Assembly (NCBI RefSeq): GCF_024599795.1
Contig: NZ_CP102246.1
Coordinates: 4,712,001-4,776,000 of the forward strand
Length of the DNA stretch: 64,000 nucleotides
Direction: 5' to 3'
Origin: Enterobacter cloacae complex sp. R_G8
GTDB lineage: Bacteria > Pseudomonadota > Gammaproteobacteria > Enterobacterales > Enterobacteriaceae
Shown here: in pieces, positions 49,590 to 60,064 of the stretch
Position numbering within the stretch: the first letter of the stretch is position 1
How the letters are laid out: every line of letters begins with the position of its first letter
Notes under the pieces: model-generated
Seen by the model: the letters and a program-made list of their open reading frames with translations, nothing else
Database searches by the model: none
Told to the model about the DNA's origin: nothing
Program-made: the position numbers and the translations under genes

Positions 49590-51110
49590 ATGAGCAGAAC
49601 CCCGGTACTGGAGATGCGCAGCATTGCCAAAACGTTTGGCAACTTCCACGCGCTCAAGGGTGTGGATTTGACGGTCTTTCCCGGTGAGATCCACGCGCTG
49701 ATGGGCGAAAACGGCGCGGGAAAAAGCACGCTGATGAAGATCCTCGCCGGCGCCTACACCGCGACCAGCGGCGAGATCCTGATTGACGGTCAGCTGTATC
49801 ACATTAAAGGCCCGAAGGATGCGCTGGCCGCAGGCATTACCCTGATCTATCAGGAGATGCAGCTCGCCCCCAACCTGACGGTTGCCGAAAACATCTTTCT
49901 TGGCAGCGAACTCTCGCGCGGCGGACTGGTGCAGCGTAAAGAGATGGCCGCCCAGGCTCAGGCGGTCATCGACCGTCTGGGTGCACACTTCAACGCCACC
50001 GACCTGGTGATGAAGCTGACTATCGCCGAACAACAGCAGGTGGAAATCGCCCGCGCGCTGCACCGTAACAGCCGCATTCTGGTGATGGATGAACCCACTG
50101 CCGCCCTCTCCTCGCGTGAAACCCATCGTCTGTTTGAACTGATCCTGCGCCTGCGGGATGAAGGGATGGCGATCATCTACATCAGCCACCGCATGGCGGA
50201 AGTGTACGAACTCTCTGACCGGGTCAGCGTCCTGCGCGACGGGCAATACGTAGGCAGCCTGACGCGCGACAAACTGAACGCGTCTGAGCTGGTGAAAATG
50301 ATGGTGGGTCGCCCCTTAAGCGATCTGTTCAACAAAGAGCGTGATATTCCGCCTGGCAGCCCGCGCCTTAACGTGCATCACCTCACCGACGGTAAAAAAG
50401 TCCAGCCCTGCAGCCTGCAGGTGCGTTCCGGGGAAATCGTCGGGCTGGCGGGGCTGGTCGGTGCCGGTCGCTCCGAGCTGGCACAGCTCATCTTCGGGGT
50501 ACGTAAAGCCACGGGAGGAATGATTGAAGTGGACGGTGAGCCGGTGGTGATCCACTCCCCACGCGCGGCCATTGAAAACGGGATCGGTTTTCTCACCGAG
50601 AACCGCAAGGAGCAGGGGCTGTTCCTGGAGCTGGCGGCGCAGGAGAACATCACCATGGCGACGCTGGAACGCGATGCGACCTTCGGCATGCTTAACCGCA
50701 AAAAAGCGCAGTCCATTTCTGACGATGCCATCGCCCTGCTTAACATCCGCGTGCCTCACGCCCAGGTGCGTGCGGGCGGTCTGTCAGGCGGTAATCAGCA
50801 GAAACTGCTGATCTCCCGTTGGGTGGCGATTGGCCCGCGTATTCTGATCCTCGACGAACCAACGCGCGGTGTCGACGTCGGCGCAAAAAGCGAAATCTAC
50901 CGCATCATGAACCAGATGGCGCGCAAGGGCGTGGCGATTTTGATGATCTCCAGCGAGCTGCCGGAAGTGGTGGGCATGAGTGACCGCGTCTATGTCATGC
51001 GTGAAGGCAGCATCGCAGGGGAACTCCACGGACACGACATCTCTCAGGAAAACATCATGACGCTGGCAACCGGCGTGAACGACTCACATCATCAGGCGGT
51101 GCAACTATGA
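49590..51110 (+). CDS. Sugar ABC importer ATPase (RbsA-type, two nucleotide-binding domains)
   Basis: 506 residues. First ATPase: Walker [20 protein letters not shown] as Walker B, with a signature TIAEQQQVE. Second: degenerate GLVGAGRSE Walker A, signature LSGGNQQK, Walker [15 protein letters not shown]. The layout is that of CUT2 importers for ribose, xylose and related monosaccharides. CAGGAG precedes the ATG. First gene of a six-gene operon with permease, binding protein, isomerase, aldolase and kinase. Confidence 0.94.
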   Translation: MSRTPVLEMRSIAKTFGNFHALKGVDLTVFPGEIHALMGENGAGKSTLMKILAGAYTATSGEILIDGQLYHIKGPKDALAAGITLIYQEMQLAPNLTVAENIFLGSELSRGGLVQRKEMAAQAQAVIDRLGAHFNATDLVMKLTIAEQQQVEIARALHRNSRILVMDEPTAALSSRETHRLFELILRLRDEGMAIIYISHRMAEVYELSDRVSVLRDGQYVGSLTRDKLNASELVKMMVGRPLSDLFNKERDIPPGSPRLNVHHLTDGKKVQPCSLQVRSGEIVGLAGLVGAGRSELAQLIFGVRKATGGMIEVDGEPVVIHSPRAAIENGIGFLTENRKEQGLFLELAAQENITMATLERDATFGMLNRKKAQSISDDAIALLNIRVPHAQVRAGGLSGGNQQKLLISRWVAIGPRILILDEPTRGVDVGAKSEIYRIMNQMARKGVAILMISSELPEVVGMSDRVYVMREGSIAGELHGHDISQENIMTLATGVNDSHHQAVQL

Positions 51111-52102
51111 CAACTCCAACCCATCCGCAACAGGTGGCAAAATCTGCCTCCGCCAAAAAAATGCTGATGAGCGATCTGATGCAAACGGTCGGCATTTTGC
51201 CCATTCTCATCCTGATCGTGGCGGTTTTTGGGTTTATCGCCCCCAACTTCTTTACCGAAAGCAATCTGCTCAACATTACCCGCCAGGCGTCGATCAACAT
51301 CGTGCTGGCCGCAGGGATGACCTTCATCATTCTCACCGGCGGGATCGACCTCTCCGTCGGATCGATTCTGGGCACCACGGCGGTCGCTGCGATGGTGGTG
51401 TCGTTAATGCCGGAATTCGCCGGGCTTTCTATTCCCGCCGCGCTGATGCTCGGCCTGGTACTGGGGCTGTTCAACGGCGCGCTGGTGGCCTTTGCCGGAC
51501 TGCCACCGTTTATTGTCACCCTCGGCACCTACACGGCATTGCGCGGTGCGGCGTACCTGCTGGCCGATGGCACGACGGTGATTAACTCGAACATCAATTT
51601 TGAGTGGATAGGCAATAACTATCTTGGCCCCGTGCCGTGGCTGGTAGTGATCGCCCTGGCGGTGATTGCGGTGTGCTGGTTTATCCTGCGCCGCACCACG
51701 CTTGGCGTTCACATCTATGCGGTGGGTGGCAACATGCAGGCGGCGCGCTTAACGGGCATCAAAGTCTGGCTGGTGTTGCTGTTTGTATATGGCATGAGCG
51801 GCCTGCTCTCCGGGTTAGGCGGCGTGATGAGTGCCTCGCGTCTCTACAGCGCCAACGGAAACCTGGGCATGGGTTACGAACTGGATGCGATTGCGGCGGT
51901 GATCCTCGGCGGTACCAGCTTCGTTGGCGGGATCGGCACGATCACCGGCACGCTGGTGGGGGCGCTGATTATCGCCACACTTAACAACGGCATGACGCTA
52001 ATGGGCGTCTCCTACTTCTGGCAACTGGTGATCAAAGGGGCGGTGATCATCATTGCGGTGCTGATCGACAAATACCGTACCCGACACCATCAAAGTGCAT
52101 AA
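51107..52102 (+). CDS. Sugar ABC importer permease (RbsC-type)
   Basis: 331 residues, about nine membrane segments. CUT2 permease motifs: [15 protein letters not shown] stretch ([15 protein letters not shown]), [22 protein letters not shown], and [20 protein letters not shown] overlap with the ATPase gene. Confidence 0.94.
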   Translation: MTTPTHPQQVAKSASAKKMLMSDLMQTVGILPILILIVAVFGFIAPNFFTESNLLNITRQASINIVLAAGMTFIILTGGIDLSVGSILGTTAVAAMVVSLMPEFAGLSIPAALMLGLVLGLFNGALVAFAGLPPFIVTLGTYTALRGAAYLLADGTTVINSNINFEWIGNNYLGPVPWLVVIALAVIAVCWFILRRTTLGVHIYAVGGNMQAARLTGIKVWLVLLFVYGMSGLLSGLGGVMSASRLYSANGNLGMGYELDAIAAVILGGTSFVGGIGTITGTLVGALIIATLNNGMTLMGVSYFWQLVIKGAVIIIAVLIDKYRTRHHQSA

Positions 52103-52130
52103 CAACAATACCCTACTTGAGGAAGAGAGC

Positions 52131-53072
52131 ATGAGATTGAAGCCCTTAGTGACCGCGCTCTGTGCTGGCGCGCTGCTTGCCGCAACGCCGTTTGCGCAGG
52201 CGAAAGATCTGAAATCCATCGGCGTAACGGTGGGTGACCTGGCCAACCCGTTCTTCGTACAGATCACCAAAGGTGCCGAGCTGGAGGCGCGCAAACTGGC
52301 GGGGGATAACGTCAAAGTGACGCTGGTCTCCAGCGGGTACGATCTGGGCCAGCAGGTGGCGCAGATCGACAACTTCATTGCCGCCAAAGTGGACATGATC
52401 ATTCTTAACGCCGCAGATTCCAAAGGGATCGGCCCGGCGGTAAAACGCGCGAAAGAGGCCGGGATCGTGGTGGTCGCGGTTGACGTGGCGGCAGAAGGTG
52501 CAGATGCGACGATCACCTCCGATAACACCCAGGCGGGGGAAATGGCCTGTAAGTACATTACTGACCGCCTGAACGGCAAAGGCAATGTGGTGATCATCAA
52601 CGGACCGCCGGTGTCTGCCGTACAAAACCGCGTGGAAGGTTGCCAGACAGAGTTCAAAAAACACCCGGATATCAAAGTACTGTCGGATAACCAGAACGCC
52701 AAGGGCAGCCGTGAAGGGGGTCTGGAAGTCATGACCTCGCTGCTGGCGGCCAATCCGAAGATCGATGGCGTCTTCGCGATTAACGATCCGACCGCGATCG
52801 GTGCCGATCTGGCGGCGAAGCAAGCGCAACGCAACGAGTTCTTTATCGTTGGTGTGGACGGTAGCCCGGACGGAGAAGAAGCCCTGAAGCGGGAAAACTC
52901 CCTGTTTGTGGCGACGCCGGCACAGGATCCGCAGGTCATGGCGGCAAAAGCGGTTGAGATCGGCTATGACATTCTACAGGGCAAACCGGCACCGAAAGCG
53001 CCTGTGCTGATCCCGGTGACGATGATCGATAAAAAGAACGTCGGCACGTATAAGGGGTGGACGGTTAAGTAA
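52131..53072 (+). CDS. Sugar-binding periplasmic protein (CUT2)
   Basis: 313 residues from the ATG at 52131 (GAGGAAGAGAG site). Signal peptide ending TPFAQA-KD. Two-lobe type I binding protein; VTVGDLANPFFVQITKGAE is the typical start, with INDPTAIGADLAAK and VGVDGSPDGEEA later. Given the following isomerase gene, a ketose or lyxose-like ligand is expected, but the sequence does not prove it. Confidence 0.93.
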   Translation: MRLKPLVTALCAGALLAATPFAQAKDLKSIGVTVGDLANPFFVQITKGAELEARKLAGDNVKVTLVSSGYDLGQQVAQIDNFIAAKVDMIILNAADSKGIGPAVKRAKEAGIVVVAVDVAAEGADATITSDNTQAGEMACKYITDRLNGKGNVVIINGPPVSAVQNRVEGCQTEFKKHPDIKVLSDNQNAKGSREGGLEVMTSLLAANPKIDGVFAINDPTAIGADLAAKQAQRNEFFIVGVDGSPDGEEALKRENSLFVATPAQDPQVMAAKAVEIGYDILQGKPAPKAPVLIPVTMIDKKNVGTYKGWTVK

Positions 53073-53090
53073 CGATTGTGCGGCCCGATG

Positions 53091-53124
53091 CCCTCACCCT
53101 AACCCTCTCCCACAGGGAGAGGGG
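53091..53124. repeat. CCCTCACCCTAACCCTCTCCC repeat
   Basis: Same sequence and orientation as the copy at 49436, in the 83-base gap between the binding-protein and isomerase genes. It could separate expression of uptake and catabolic genes. Confidence 0.9.
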
Positions 53125-53155
53125 ACTGGGCCGACAAAAAACACAAGGAGTCCCC

Positions 53156-53842
53156 ATGAAACGCTCCGAAATCAACGAAATCCTCGGCCACACGCGGCAG
53201 TTTTTCTCCATGCACGACGTGCATCTCCCCCCTTTTGCCAGCTTTCCGCCTACAAAATGGCAGCAGCTCGATCAGGCCGCCTGGCAGGAAGTGTTTGACC
53301 TTAAGCTCGGTTGGGACGTAACGGCCTTTGGCGGCAGCAGCTTTGCCGCGCAGGGACTCACGCTGTTTACCCTGCGCAACGGCTCCCCAAACGGCACGCC
53401 GTATGAAAAATGCTATGCCGAAAAAATCATGCACGTACGCGACGGCCAGGTCACGCCCATGCATTTTCACTGGCGCAAACGGGAGGACATCATCAACCGC
53501 GGCGGTGGAAATCTCATTATTGAGTTATGGAATGCCGGCGCCCATGAAGAGACCGAAAACACCGACGTCACCGTCACGATCGACGGTTGCCAGCAGACTC
53601 ACGCCCCCGGCAGCCAGCTGCGCCTCACACCAGGGGAGAGCATATGCCTGACACCCGGCCTGTACCACAGTTTCTGGGGTGAACGCGGTTTTGGCGACGT
53701 GCTGGTGGGCGAAGTTTCATCGGTCAATGACGATGAACACGACAACCACTTTTTGCAGCCCGTTGCCCGCTATAACAACATCGAAGAAGACGAGCCGGCG
53801 GTGCTGGTGCTGTGCAACGAGTACAACCTGTTTCGGATATAA
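53156..53842 (+). CDS. D-lyxose ketol-isomerase-like cupin
   Basis: 228 residues from the ATG at 53156 (AAGGAG site), the size of the E. coli O157 D-lyxose isomerase Z5688. Cupin fold with metal ligands in PMHFHWRKREDIINRGGG (two His and a Glu) and a later His in LTPGLYHSFWGE. Known members interconvert D-lyxose/D-xylulose and D-mannose/D-fructose. Here it would feed a ketose to the kinase and aldolase of the same operon. Confidence 0.88.
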   Translation: MKRSEINEILGHTRQFFSMHDVHLPPFASFPPTKWQQLDQAAWQEVFDLKLGWDVTAFGGSSFAAQGLTLFTLRNGSPNGTPYEKCYAEKIMHVRDGQVTPMHFHWRKREDIINRGGGNLIIELWNAGAHEETENTDVTVTIDGCQQTHAPGSQLRLTPGESICLTPGLYHSFWGERGFGDVLVGEVSSVNDDEHDNHFLQPVARYNNIEEDEPAVLVLCNEYNLFRI

Positions 53843-53852
53843 GGGGTAAATG

Positions 53853-54713
53853 ATGCCATTGATTTCTCTTGCCGACGGTCTTGCGCACGCCAGGCAACAT
53901 CGCTACGCGCTGGGCGCGTTCAACGTTCTCGACACCCACTTCCTGCGCGCCCTGTTTGCCGCGGCGAAGCAGGAGCGCTCGCCTTTTATCATCAACATCG
54001 CCGAAGTGCATTTTAAATACGTGTCGCTGGAGTCGCTTGTCGAAGCGGTTAAGTACGAAGCCGCCCGCCACGCGATCCCCGTGGTACTCAACCTCGACCA
54101 CGGCCTGCACTTTGACGCCGTGGTACGCGCCCTGCGCTTAGGGTTCAGTTCCGTGATGTTCGATGGCTCGACACTGAGCTACGAAGAGAATCTTCGTCAG
54201 ACGCGTGAAGTAGTGAAGATGTGTCACGCGGTGGGCGTGTCGGTGGAGGCAGAGTTAGGTGCCGTCGGTGGCGATGAAGGCGGGGCGCTCTACGGCCATG
54301 CGGATGAAGCGTACTTTACCGACCCGCAGCTGGCGCGGGAATTTGTCGATTCAACCGGTATTGACGCGCTGGCCGTCGCCATTGGCAACGCACACGGCAA
54401 ATACAAAGGCGAGCCGAAGCTCGATTTCCCCCGTCTGGACGCCATTCGCCAGCAGACCGGCCTGCCACTGGTGCTGCACGGCGGCTCCGGGATCAGCGAT
54501 GCTGATTTTCGTCGCGCCATTGAACTTGGTATTCATAAAATCAATTTCTATACCGGCATGTCCCAGGCCGCGCTTTCCGCCGTTGAGCAGCGTATGGCCA
54601 ACCGCCAGCCGTTGTACGATGAGTTTGCCGAGCTGTTGCTGGGCATAGAAGAGGCGATTACCGATACGGTTGCCGAACAGATGCGCATCTTTGGCAGCGC
54701 GGGGCAGGCATAA
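53853..54713 (+). CDS. Class II ketose-phosphate aldolase
   Basis: 286 residues from the second ATG (53853), 6 bases from AAGGGG; the first ATG at 53850 is also possible. Zinc-dependent aldolase motifs: LNLDHGLHFDAV (Asp and His), SVEAELGAVGG, IGNAHGKYKG and LVLHGGSGI. It cuts a ketose mono- or bisphosphate to dihydroxyacetone phosphate and an aldehyde. The specific substrate is not decided by sequence. Confidence 0.92.
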   Translation: MPLISLADGLAHARQHRYALGAFNVLDTHFLRALFAAAKQERSPFIINIAEVHFKYVSLESLVEAVKYEAARHAIPVVLNLDHGLHFDAVVRALRLGFSSVMFDGSTLSYEENLRQTREVVKMCHAVGVSVEAELGAVGGDEGGALYGHADEAYFTDPQLAREFVDSTGIDALAVAIGNAHGKYKGEPKLDFPRLDAIRQQTGLPLVLHGGSGISDADFRRAIELGIHKINFYTGMSQAALSAVEQRMANRQPLYDEFAELLLGIEEAITDTVAEQMRIFGSAGQA

Positions 54714-55720
54714 TGGAACGCAAAGGGATCATCGCCGCGGGCAATATGCTGGTGGATCACGTTCACCAGATCGTGCAATGGCCGGAACGCGGCTGGCTGG
54801 CAGAAATTACCCACAGCGAACGTTCCACCGGCGGCGCGCCGCTCAACGTCCTGCTGACGCTGGCGAAAATGCATGTCGGCCTGCCGCTACAGGCTGTGGG
54901 GCTGATTGGCGAAGACAGCGACGGGGATTACATTCTGGCGATGCTCGACCAGTATCACGTCAACCGGCAGCGCGTACAGCGCACCACCTTTGCGCCAACC
55001 TCCATGTCGCAGGTGATGACCGACCCCAGCGGACAGCGCACCTTTTTCCACTCACCCGGGGCCAACCGCCTGCTGGATCTCCCCGCGTTTGACCGTCTCG
55101 ACGGCACAATGAAAATCTTCCACCTCGGCTACCTGCTGCTGCTCGACAGTCTGGATATGCCAGATGACGAATACGGCACCCGCAGCGCACGTCTGCTGGC
55201 GCAGATGCGCGAGCAGGGGTATGAAACCTCGCTCGATCTGGTCTCCCGCAAGGGCGATCCGCGCTATCAGCCGCTGGTCCTCCCTGCCCTGCGTCATCTC
55301 GATTATCTGGTCATTAACGAACTGGAAGCCGGAGAGTTTAGCGGCCTTGAGATGCGCGACAGCAACGACGCACCGCACGTTGCCCACATCGCTGAAGCCG
55401 CCGCGCAGCTGCTGGCGGCAGGCGTCCGGCAGCGGGTGGTGATCCACTGCCCGGAAGGCGCCTGGGGAGAAGCCGCAAACGAAGAAGGACGCTGGATCCC
55501 CTCATGGCGGCTGACGCAGGAGGAGATTATTGGCAGCGTCGGCGCGGGTGATGCCTTTTGTGCTGGCTTTTTATATGGCTGCCATGAATCGCTGCCGCTG
55601 GCAGAGAGTATTTACCTGGCGCATGCCTGCGCCCGGGCAAGCCTGCTGGCCGCGAATGCCATTGATGGAGCAAAAACGCTGGAGGAATTGACGCGCTTTA
55701 TTCAGGAGAGCAACACCTAA
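54713..55720 (+). CDS. PfkB-family carbohydrate kinase
   Basis: 335 residues. Ribokinase-fold motifs: GNMLVDHV near the start, STGGAPLNVLLTLAK (~37-51), LVINELEAGEFSG, and the C-terminal anion hole SVGAGDAFCAGFLYG with the catalytic Asp. Start overlaps the aldolase stop (TAATG). With isomerase and aldolase it implies a pathway of the type ketose, ketose 1-phosphate (or bisphosphate), then DHAP plus aldehyde. Confidence 0.93.
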   Translation: MERKGIIAAGNMLVDHVHQIVQWPERGWLAEITHSERSTGGAPLNVLLTLAKMHVGLPLQAVGLIGEDSDGDYILAMLDQYHVNRQRVQRTTFAPTSMSQVMTDPSGQRTFFHSPGANRLLDLPAFDRLDGTMKIFHLGYLLLLDSLDMPDDEYGTRSARLLAQMREQGYETSLDLVSRKGDPRYQPLVLPALRHLDYLVINELEAGEFSGLEMRDSNDAPHVAHIAEAAAQLLAAGVRQRVVIHCPEGAWGEAANEEGRWIPSWRLTQEEIIGSVGAGDAFCAGFLYGCHESLPLAESIYLAHACARASLLAANAIDGAKTLEELTRFIQESNT

Positions 55721-55862
55721 ATTAACAAAAATTGCGATTTCTGATTACAGTTCTATGAATTTTGCATAGCCGAACTACACTCTCTGCGTCTGGCACATTC
55801 GGCGTGGGCAACATATTGCCCACACGCTTTTCCGAAATGAGAGGTACAGAGGACAAGGAAAA

Positions 55863-56771
55863 ATGTTCGCAGCAATTATCATCGCTATATTTATTATCAG
55901 TGTTATTTATGCGCATTCGCGCGGCAAAGAAAAACAGACGCTTTCCCGTCAACTTTTCGACCACTCCACCTTTATGGCGCCCATCAATATGTTTATGACG
56001 GCGTTCTCTTCGCTGCCCGCCAGACAGCCCTTTTTTGAAACCGAGCGCTTTCCGGAATTAAATAAACTGACGGAAAACTGGGAGGTCATTCGCGAAGAGG
56101 CGCTGCGTTTGCAGGATCATATTAAGGCGGCACAAAATCATAACGATGCCGGTTTTAACACCTTCTTTAAACGCGGCTGGAAACGGTTTTACCTCAAATG
56201 GTATGCCGATGCGCATCCCTCGGCTCAGACCCTGTGCCCCGTTACGACACAACTGGTGAGTGAGATCCCATCCGTGAAAGCGGCAATGTTTGCCGAACTC
56301 CCGGCGGGCGCGAAGCTCGGCAAGCATCGCGATCCCTACGCCGGCTCGGTTCGTTACCATTTAGGCCTGGTCACGCCAAATGACGATCGCTGCTTTATAG
56401 AGGTTGACCAGCAGCGCCACAGCTGGCGTGACGGTGAGGCTGTCATCTTTGATGAAACTTACGTGCACTGGGCGGAGAATAAAGCGGATCACACGCGGAT
56501 TATTCTCTTCTGCGATATCGAACGTCCGATGAAATGGCGCTGGGCGCAGGCGGTTAACCACTGGGTCGGGACAACGCTGATGTCAGCGGCCAGCTCCCCC
56601 AATGACGATAACGACCGCACCGGGGGAATTAACCGTATCTTCAAATATGTGCACGCCGGGCGAGAACGCGGTCAGCGACTGAAGAAGCGCAATCGAAAAC
56701 TCTATTACGCACTGAAGTACCTGGTCATCACGGCGATTTTCGCCGCGCTTATTGTCGCTGCCATAACGTAA
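55863..56771 (+). CDS. lpxO: Lipid A hydroxylase LpxO
   Basis: 302 residues, the Salmonella LpxO length. N-terminal membrane anchor (FAAIIIAIFIISVIYA) and a C-terminal hydrophobic tail. Fe(II)/2-oxoglutarate oxygenase core with GKHRDPYAGSVRYHLGL (His-x-Asp), FDETYVHWAENKADHTR (second His and Arg). It 2-hydroxylates a lipid A secondary acyl chain. It lies alone between the ketose operon and a response regulator. Confidence 0.94.
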   Translation: MFAAIIIAIFIISVIYAHSRGKEKQTLSRQLFDHSTFMAPINMFMTAFSSLPARQPFFETERFPELNKLTENWEVIREEALRLQDHIKAAQNHNDAGFNTFFKRGWKRFYLKWYADAHPSAQTLCPVTTQLVSEIPSVKAAMFAELPAGAKLGKHRDPYAGSVRYHLGLVTPNDDRCFIEVDQQRHSWRDGEAVIFDETYVHWAENKADHTRIILFCDIERPMKWRWAQAVNHWVGTTLMSAASSPNDDNDRTGGINRIFKYVHAGRERGQRLKKRNRKLYYALKYLVITAIFAALIVAAIT

Positions 56772-56775
56772 GCAC

Positions 56776-57507
56776 TTACGCCGCCCTATCGGGATGACAG
56801 ACATCGGCGGCAAAGACGTAGCCCAGCCCGCGGATGGTTTTGATAAGCAGTGGCTGGTGAGGATTGACTTCAATTTTCCGGCGCAGGCGCATGATCAATA
56901 CGTCGATAGTGCGGTCAAACACATCGGCACTTTCGCTGTGGGTCAACTCAAGCAACTGCTCGCGGCTCAGTACCCGGCGGGCATTCTGGGTAAGCGCCAG
57001 CAGCAGGCCGTATTCACCCTGGGTCAGCGGTACGGGGTTACGCTGCGGATCGATCAGCTCGCAGCGGGTGGTATCCAGCGTCCAGCCATTAAAAGCAATG
57101 CCCGCCATCCGTGGCGCGGGCGTGTCGGCCGCCAGCGCCCCGGAACGCCTGAGCACGGCTTTAACCCGGGCGACCACCACACGCGGATTAAACGGTTTGC
57201 CAATGTAGTCGTCGGCCCCCATCTCCAGCCCGACCACCACGTCAGACTCACTGCCCAGCCCGGTAAGCATCACAACCGGCAGATCCGGGCGTTGCTTTTG
57301 CAGTTGCAGCAGGACCTGCAGGCCGTTGATATCCGGCAGCATCATGTCCAGCAGGACCAGGGCAATTTCCGGTTCCTGATGAACCCGGTTCAGTGCATCC
57401 TGTCCGTTATGGCAGACGAGCACCGTAAAGACGTGCTCGCTGAGCACATCCTGCAGCAGCTCGCACACTGCCGTATCGTCATCAACCACCAGAATCGCCG
57501 GTTTCAT
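56776..57507 (-). CDS. OmpR-family response regulator
   Basis: 243 residues. Receiver with VDDD, phospho-Asp in LVLLDMMLPD (~54), T and K in VVMLTG and IGKPF; winged-helix effector with LTQGEYGLLLALTQNARRVLS and TIRGLGYVF. Similar in style to TorR and OmpR. No kinase is adjacent; the hybrid kinase at 47130-49406 is the nearest candidate. The gene converges on lpxO, 4 bases apart. Confidence 0.93.
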   Translation of the reverse strand: MKPAILVVDDDTAVCELLQDVLSEHVFTVLVCHNGQDALNRVHQEPEIALVLLDMMLPDINGLQVLLQLQKQRPDLPVVMLTGLGSESDVVVGLEMGADDYIGKPFNPRVVVARVKAVLRRSGALAADTPAPRMAGIAFNGWTLDTTRCELIDPQRNPVPLTQGEYGLLLALTQNARRVLSREQLLELTHSESADVFDRTIDVLIMRLRRKIEVNPHQPLLIKTIRGLGYVFAADVCHPDRAA

Positions 57508-57709
57508 CGCATGCTTCCGTCAGGGGATTATGTTAAGTCTGAACTATTCTGCCGTCGGCTCCAGCCAAATGGATTTTTACGTGACGGAATTACAACCCAT
57601 GTCACATCCGCTGCCTTTTCGACACGTCAATTTTGACGATTGCCTGCTTTTTGTCAGGGTTTTGCCGTGAGATCGCCCGTAAAGTCGGGTGATACCCACA
57701 CTGAAAACA

Positions 57710-57725
57710 TGGCATAAAAGCTGCA
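57710..57725 (+). promoter_or_regulatory. Sigma-54 promoter of fdhF
   Basis: TGGCATAAAAGCTGCA has GG and GC separated by exactly 10 bases, the -24/-12 pattern, 35 bases before the fdhF ATG. E. coli fdhF is driven by sigma-54 with FhlA and formate. The inverted GTCAATTTTGAC near 57627 could be part of the FhlA upstream site. Confidence 0.85.
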
Positions 57726-57759
57726 TTATGGCTGCGAAATGATTAACTGGAGCAGACTG

Positions 57760-59907
57760 ATGAAAAAAGTCGTCACGGTTTGCCCTTATTGTGCCTCAGG
57801 TTGCAAGATCCACCTGGTGGTCGATAACGGCAAAATCGTCCGGGCGGAGGCCGCACAGGGAAAAACCAACCAGGGCACGCTGTGCCTGAAAGGTTACTAC
57901 GGCTGGGATTTTATTAACGATACCCAAATCCTCACCCCGCGCCTGAAAACCCCCATGATCCGCCGTGAACGCGGTGGCAAGCTGGAAGCCGTCTCGTGGA
58001 ACGAGGCGCTGGACTACGTCGCCACTCGCCTGAGCGCCATTAAGGCTAAATATGGCCCGGATGCGATCCAGACCACCGGGTCATCACGCGGGACGGGTAA
58101 CGAAACCAACTATGTAATGCAAAAATTCGCGCGCGCCGTTATTGGAACCAATAACGTCGACTGCTGCGCTCGCGTCTGACACGGCCCATCGGTTGCAGGT
58201 CTGCACCAGTCGGTCGGAAACGGCGCAATGAGTAATGCAATTAACGAGATAGACAACACCGATCTCGTCTTTATCTTCGGCTATAACCCGGCGGATTCTC
58301 ACCCGATTGTCGCGAACCACGTTATTCGCGCCAAACAGAACGGGGCGAAAATCATCGTCTGCGATCCGCGCAAAATCGAAACGGCACGTATTGCAGATAT
58401 GCACATCGCGTTGAAAAACGGCTCGAACATCGCGCTGTTGAACGCCATGGGGCACGTCATTATTGAGGAGAACCTCTACGACCAGGCGTTTGTCGCCACC
58501 CGTACGGAAGGGTTTGAAGAGTATCGGAAAATTGTCGAAGGCTATACGCCAGAGTCTGTCGAAGCGATAACCGGCGTCAGCGCACAGGAGATCCGTCAGG
58601 CAGCAAGGATGTACGCCGGAGCGAAAACCGCCGCCATTCTGTGGGGCATGGGCGTGACCCAGTTCTATCAGGGCGTGGAAACCGTGCGTTCCCTGACCAG
58701 CCTTGCCATGCTGACCGGCAACCTTGGCAAGGCACACGTCGGCGTGAACCCGGTACGCGGTCAGAACAACGTGCAGGGTGCCTGCGATATGGGCGCGCTG
58801 CCGGACACCTATCCGGGCTATCAGTACGTGAAGTTCCCGGAAAACCGCGCGAAGTTTGCCAAAGCGTGGGGCGTGGAGAGTTTGCCGGAGCACACCGGGT
58901 ATCGCATCAGCGAGCTGCCGCACCGGGCGGCACATGGTGAAGTGCGGGCGGCTTACATCATGGGTGAAGATCCCCTCCAGACTGACGCCGAGCTCTCTGC
59001 GGTGCGGAAAGGGTTTGAGGATCTGGAGCTGGTGATTGTCCAGGACATCTTTATGACCAAAACCGTGGCAGCGGCGGATGTGATTTTACCGTCAACGTCC
59101 TGGGGTGAGCATGAAGGGGTCTACACGGCGGCAGACCGCGGCTTCCAGCGTTTCTTTAAAGCGGTGGAGCCGAAGTGGGATCTGAAAACCGACTGGCAGA
59201 TTATCAGCGAAATTGCCACCCGTATGGGCTACCCGATGCACTACAACAACACCCAGGAGATCTGGGACGAGTTGCGGCATCTGTGTCCGGACTTCTACGG
59301 TGCAACTTATGAAAAAATGGGTGAGCTGGGGTATATCCAGTGGCCGTGCCGGGATGAATCCGAAGCCGACCAGGGCACGTCGTATCTCTTTAAAGAGAAA
59401 TTTGACACCCCGAACGGGCTGGCGCAGTTCTTCACCTGCGACTGGGTTGCCCCCATCGACAAGCTCACTGACGAGTATCCGATGGTGCTCTCCACCGTGC
59501 GTGAAGTGGGCCACTACTCCTGTCGTTCGATGACCGGCAACTGCGCGGCGCTGGCAGCGCTGGCGGACGAACCGGGTTATGCGCAGATCAACACCGCCGA
59601 CGCTGAACGTCTTGGCATTGAAGACGAAGCGCTGGTATGGGTGAACTCGCGTAAAGGCAGGATCATTACCCGTGCGCAGGTCAGCGATCGTCCCAACAAA
59701 GGGGCGGTGTACATGACCTACCAGTGGTGGATTGGTGCCTGTAACGAGCTGGTGACGGAGAACTTAAGTCCGATAACCAAAACGCCGGAGTATAAGTACT
59801 GCGCCGTCAACGTGGAGCCGATAGCGGATCAGCAGGCGGCGGAACAGTATGTGATCGACGAATATAACAAGCTGAAAGCCCGGTTACGCGAAAGTGCGAT
59901 GGGATAA
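57760..59907 (+). CDS. fdhF: Formate dehydrogenase H, selenocysteine-containing
   Basis: 715 residues including one selenocysteine; the E. coli protein is also 715. The TGA at 58177 is codon 140, in CCARV-Sec-HGPSV, the active-site position. It is not a true stop: the frame continues with FdhF sequence to 59907 and a SECIS hairpin follows. N-terminal 4Fe-4S cysteines CPYCASGC; molybdopterin motifs such as ILWGMGVTQFYQG and GQNNVQGACDMGALP. It oxidises formate in the formate hydrogenlyase complex. An automatic annotator may wrongly split it at the TGA. Confidence 0.97.
58177..58217 (+). promoter_or_regulatory. UGA codon and SECIS hairpin of fdhF
   Basis: Directly after TGA the RNA can fold with GGTTGCA and TGCACC around a GGTC loop, with one bulged T, the known SelB-binding apical stem of E. 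coli fdhF. Confidence 0.9.
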
Positions 59908-59928
59908 CGATGTTATTTAATCGATGAA

Positions 59929-59960
59929 TAAAGGGAGTGAAATATTCACTCCCTTTTTAT
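59929..59960 (+). terminator. fdhF terminator
   Basis: AAAGGGAGTGAA-ATA-TTCACTCCCTTTTTAT, a 12-bp perfect stem with a T-run, 22 bases after the fdhF stop. Confidence 0.93.
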
Positions 59961-60064
59961 TTCCGCTTAACTCATTAAAAATATCAATTATTGTTCTGGA
60001 AAGCCGCTCGCAGAAACAATGTAAATTTCACGAAAGAGAATTACATCTTTGTATTTTGATTCAA

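Noticed and set aside
57739-58179. fdhF as a pseudogene broken by a stop at 58177
   Set aside because: The stop is the UGA selenocysteine codon, followed by the SECIS hairpin and full-length FdhF sequence.
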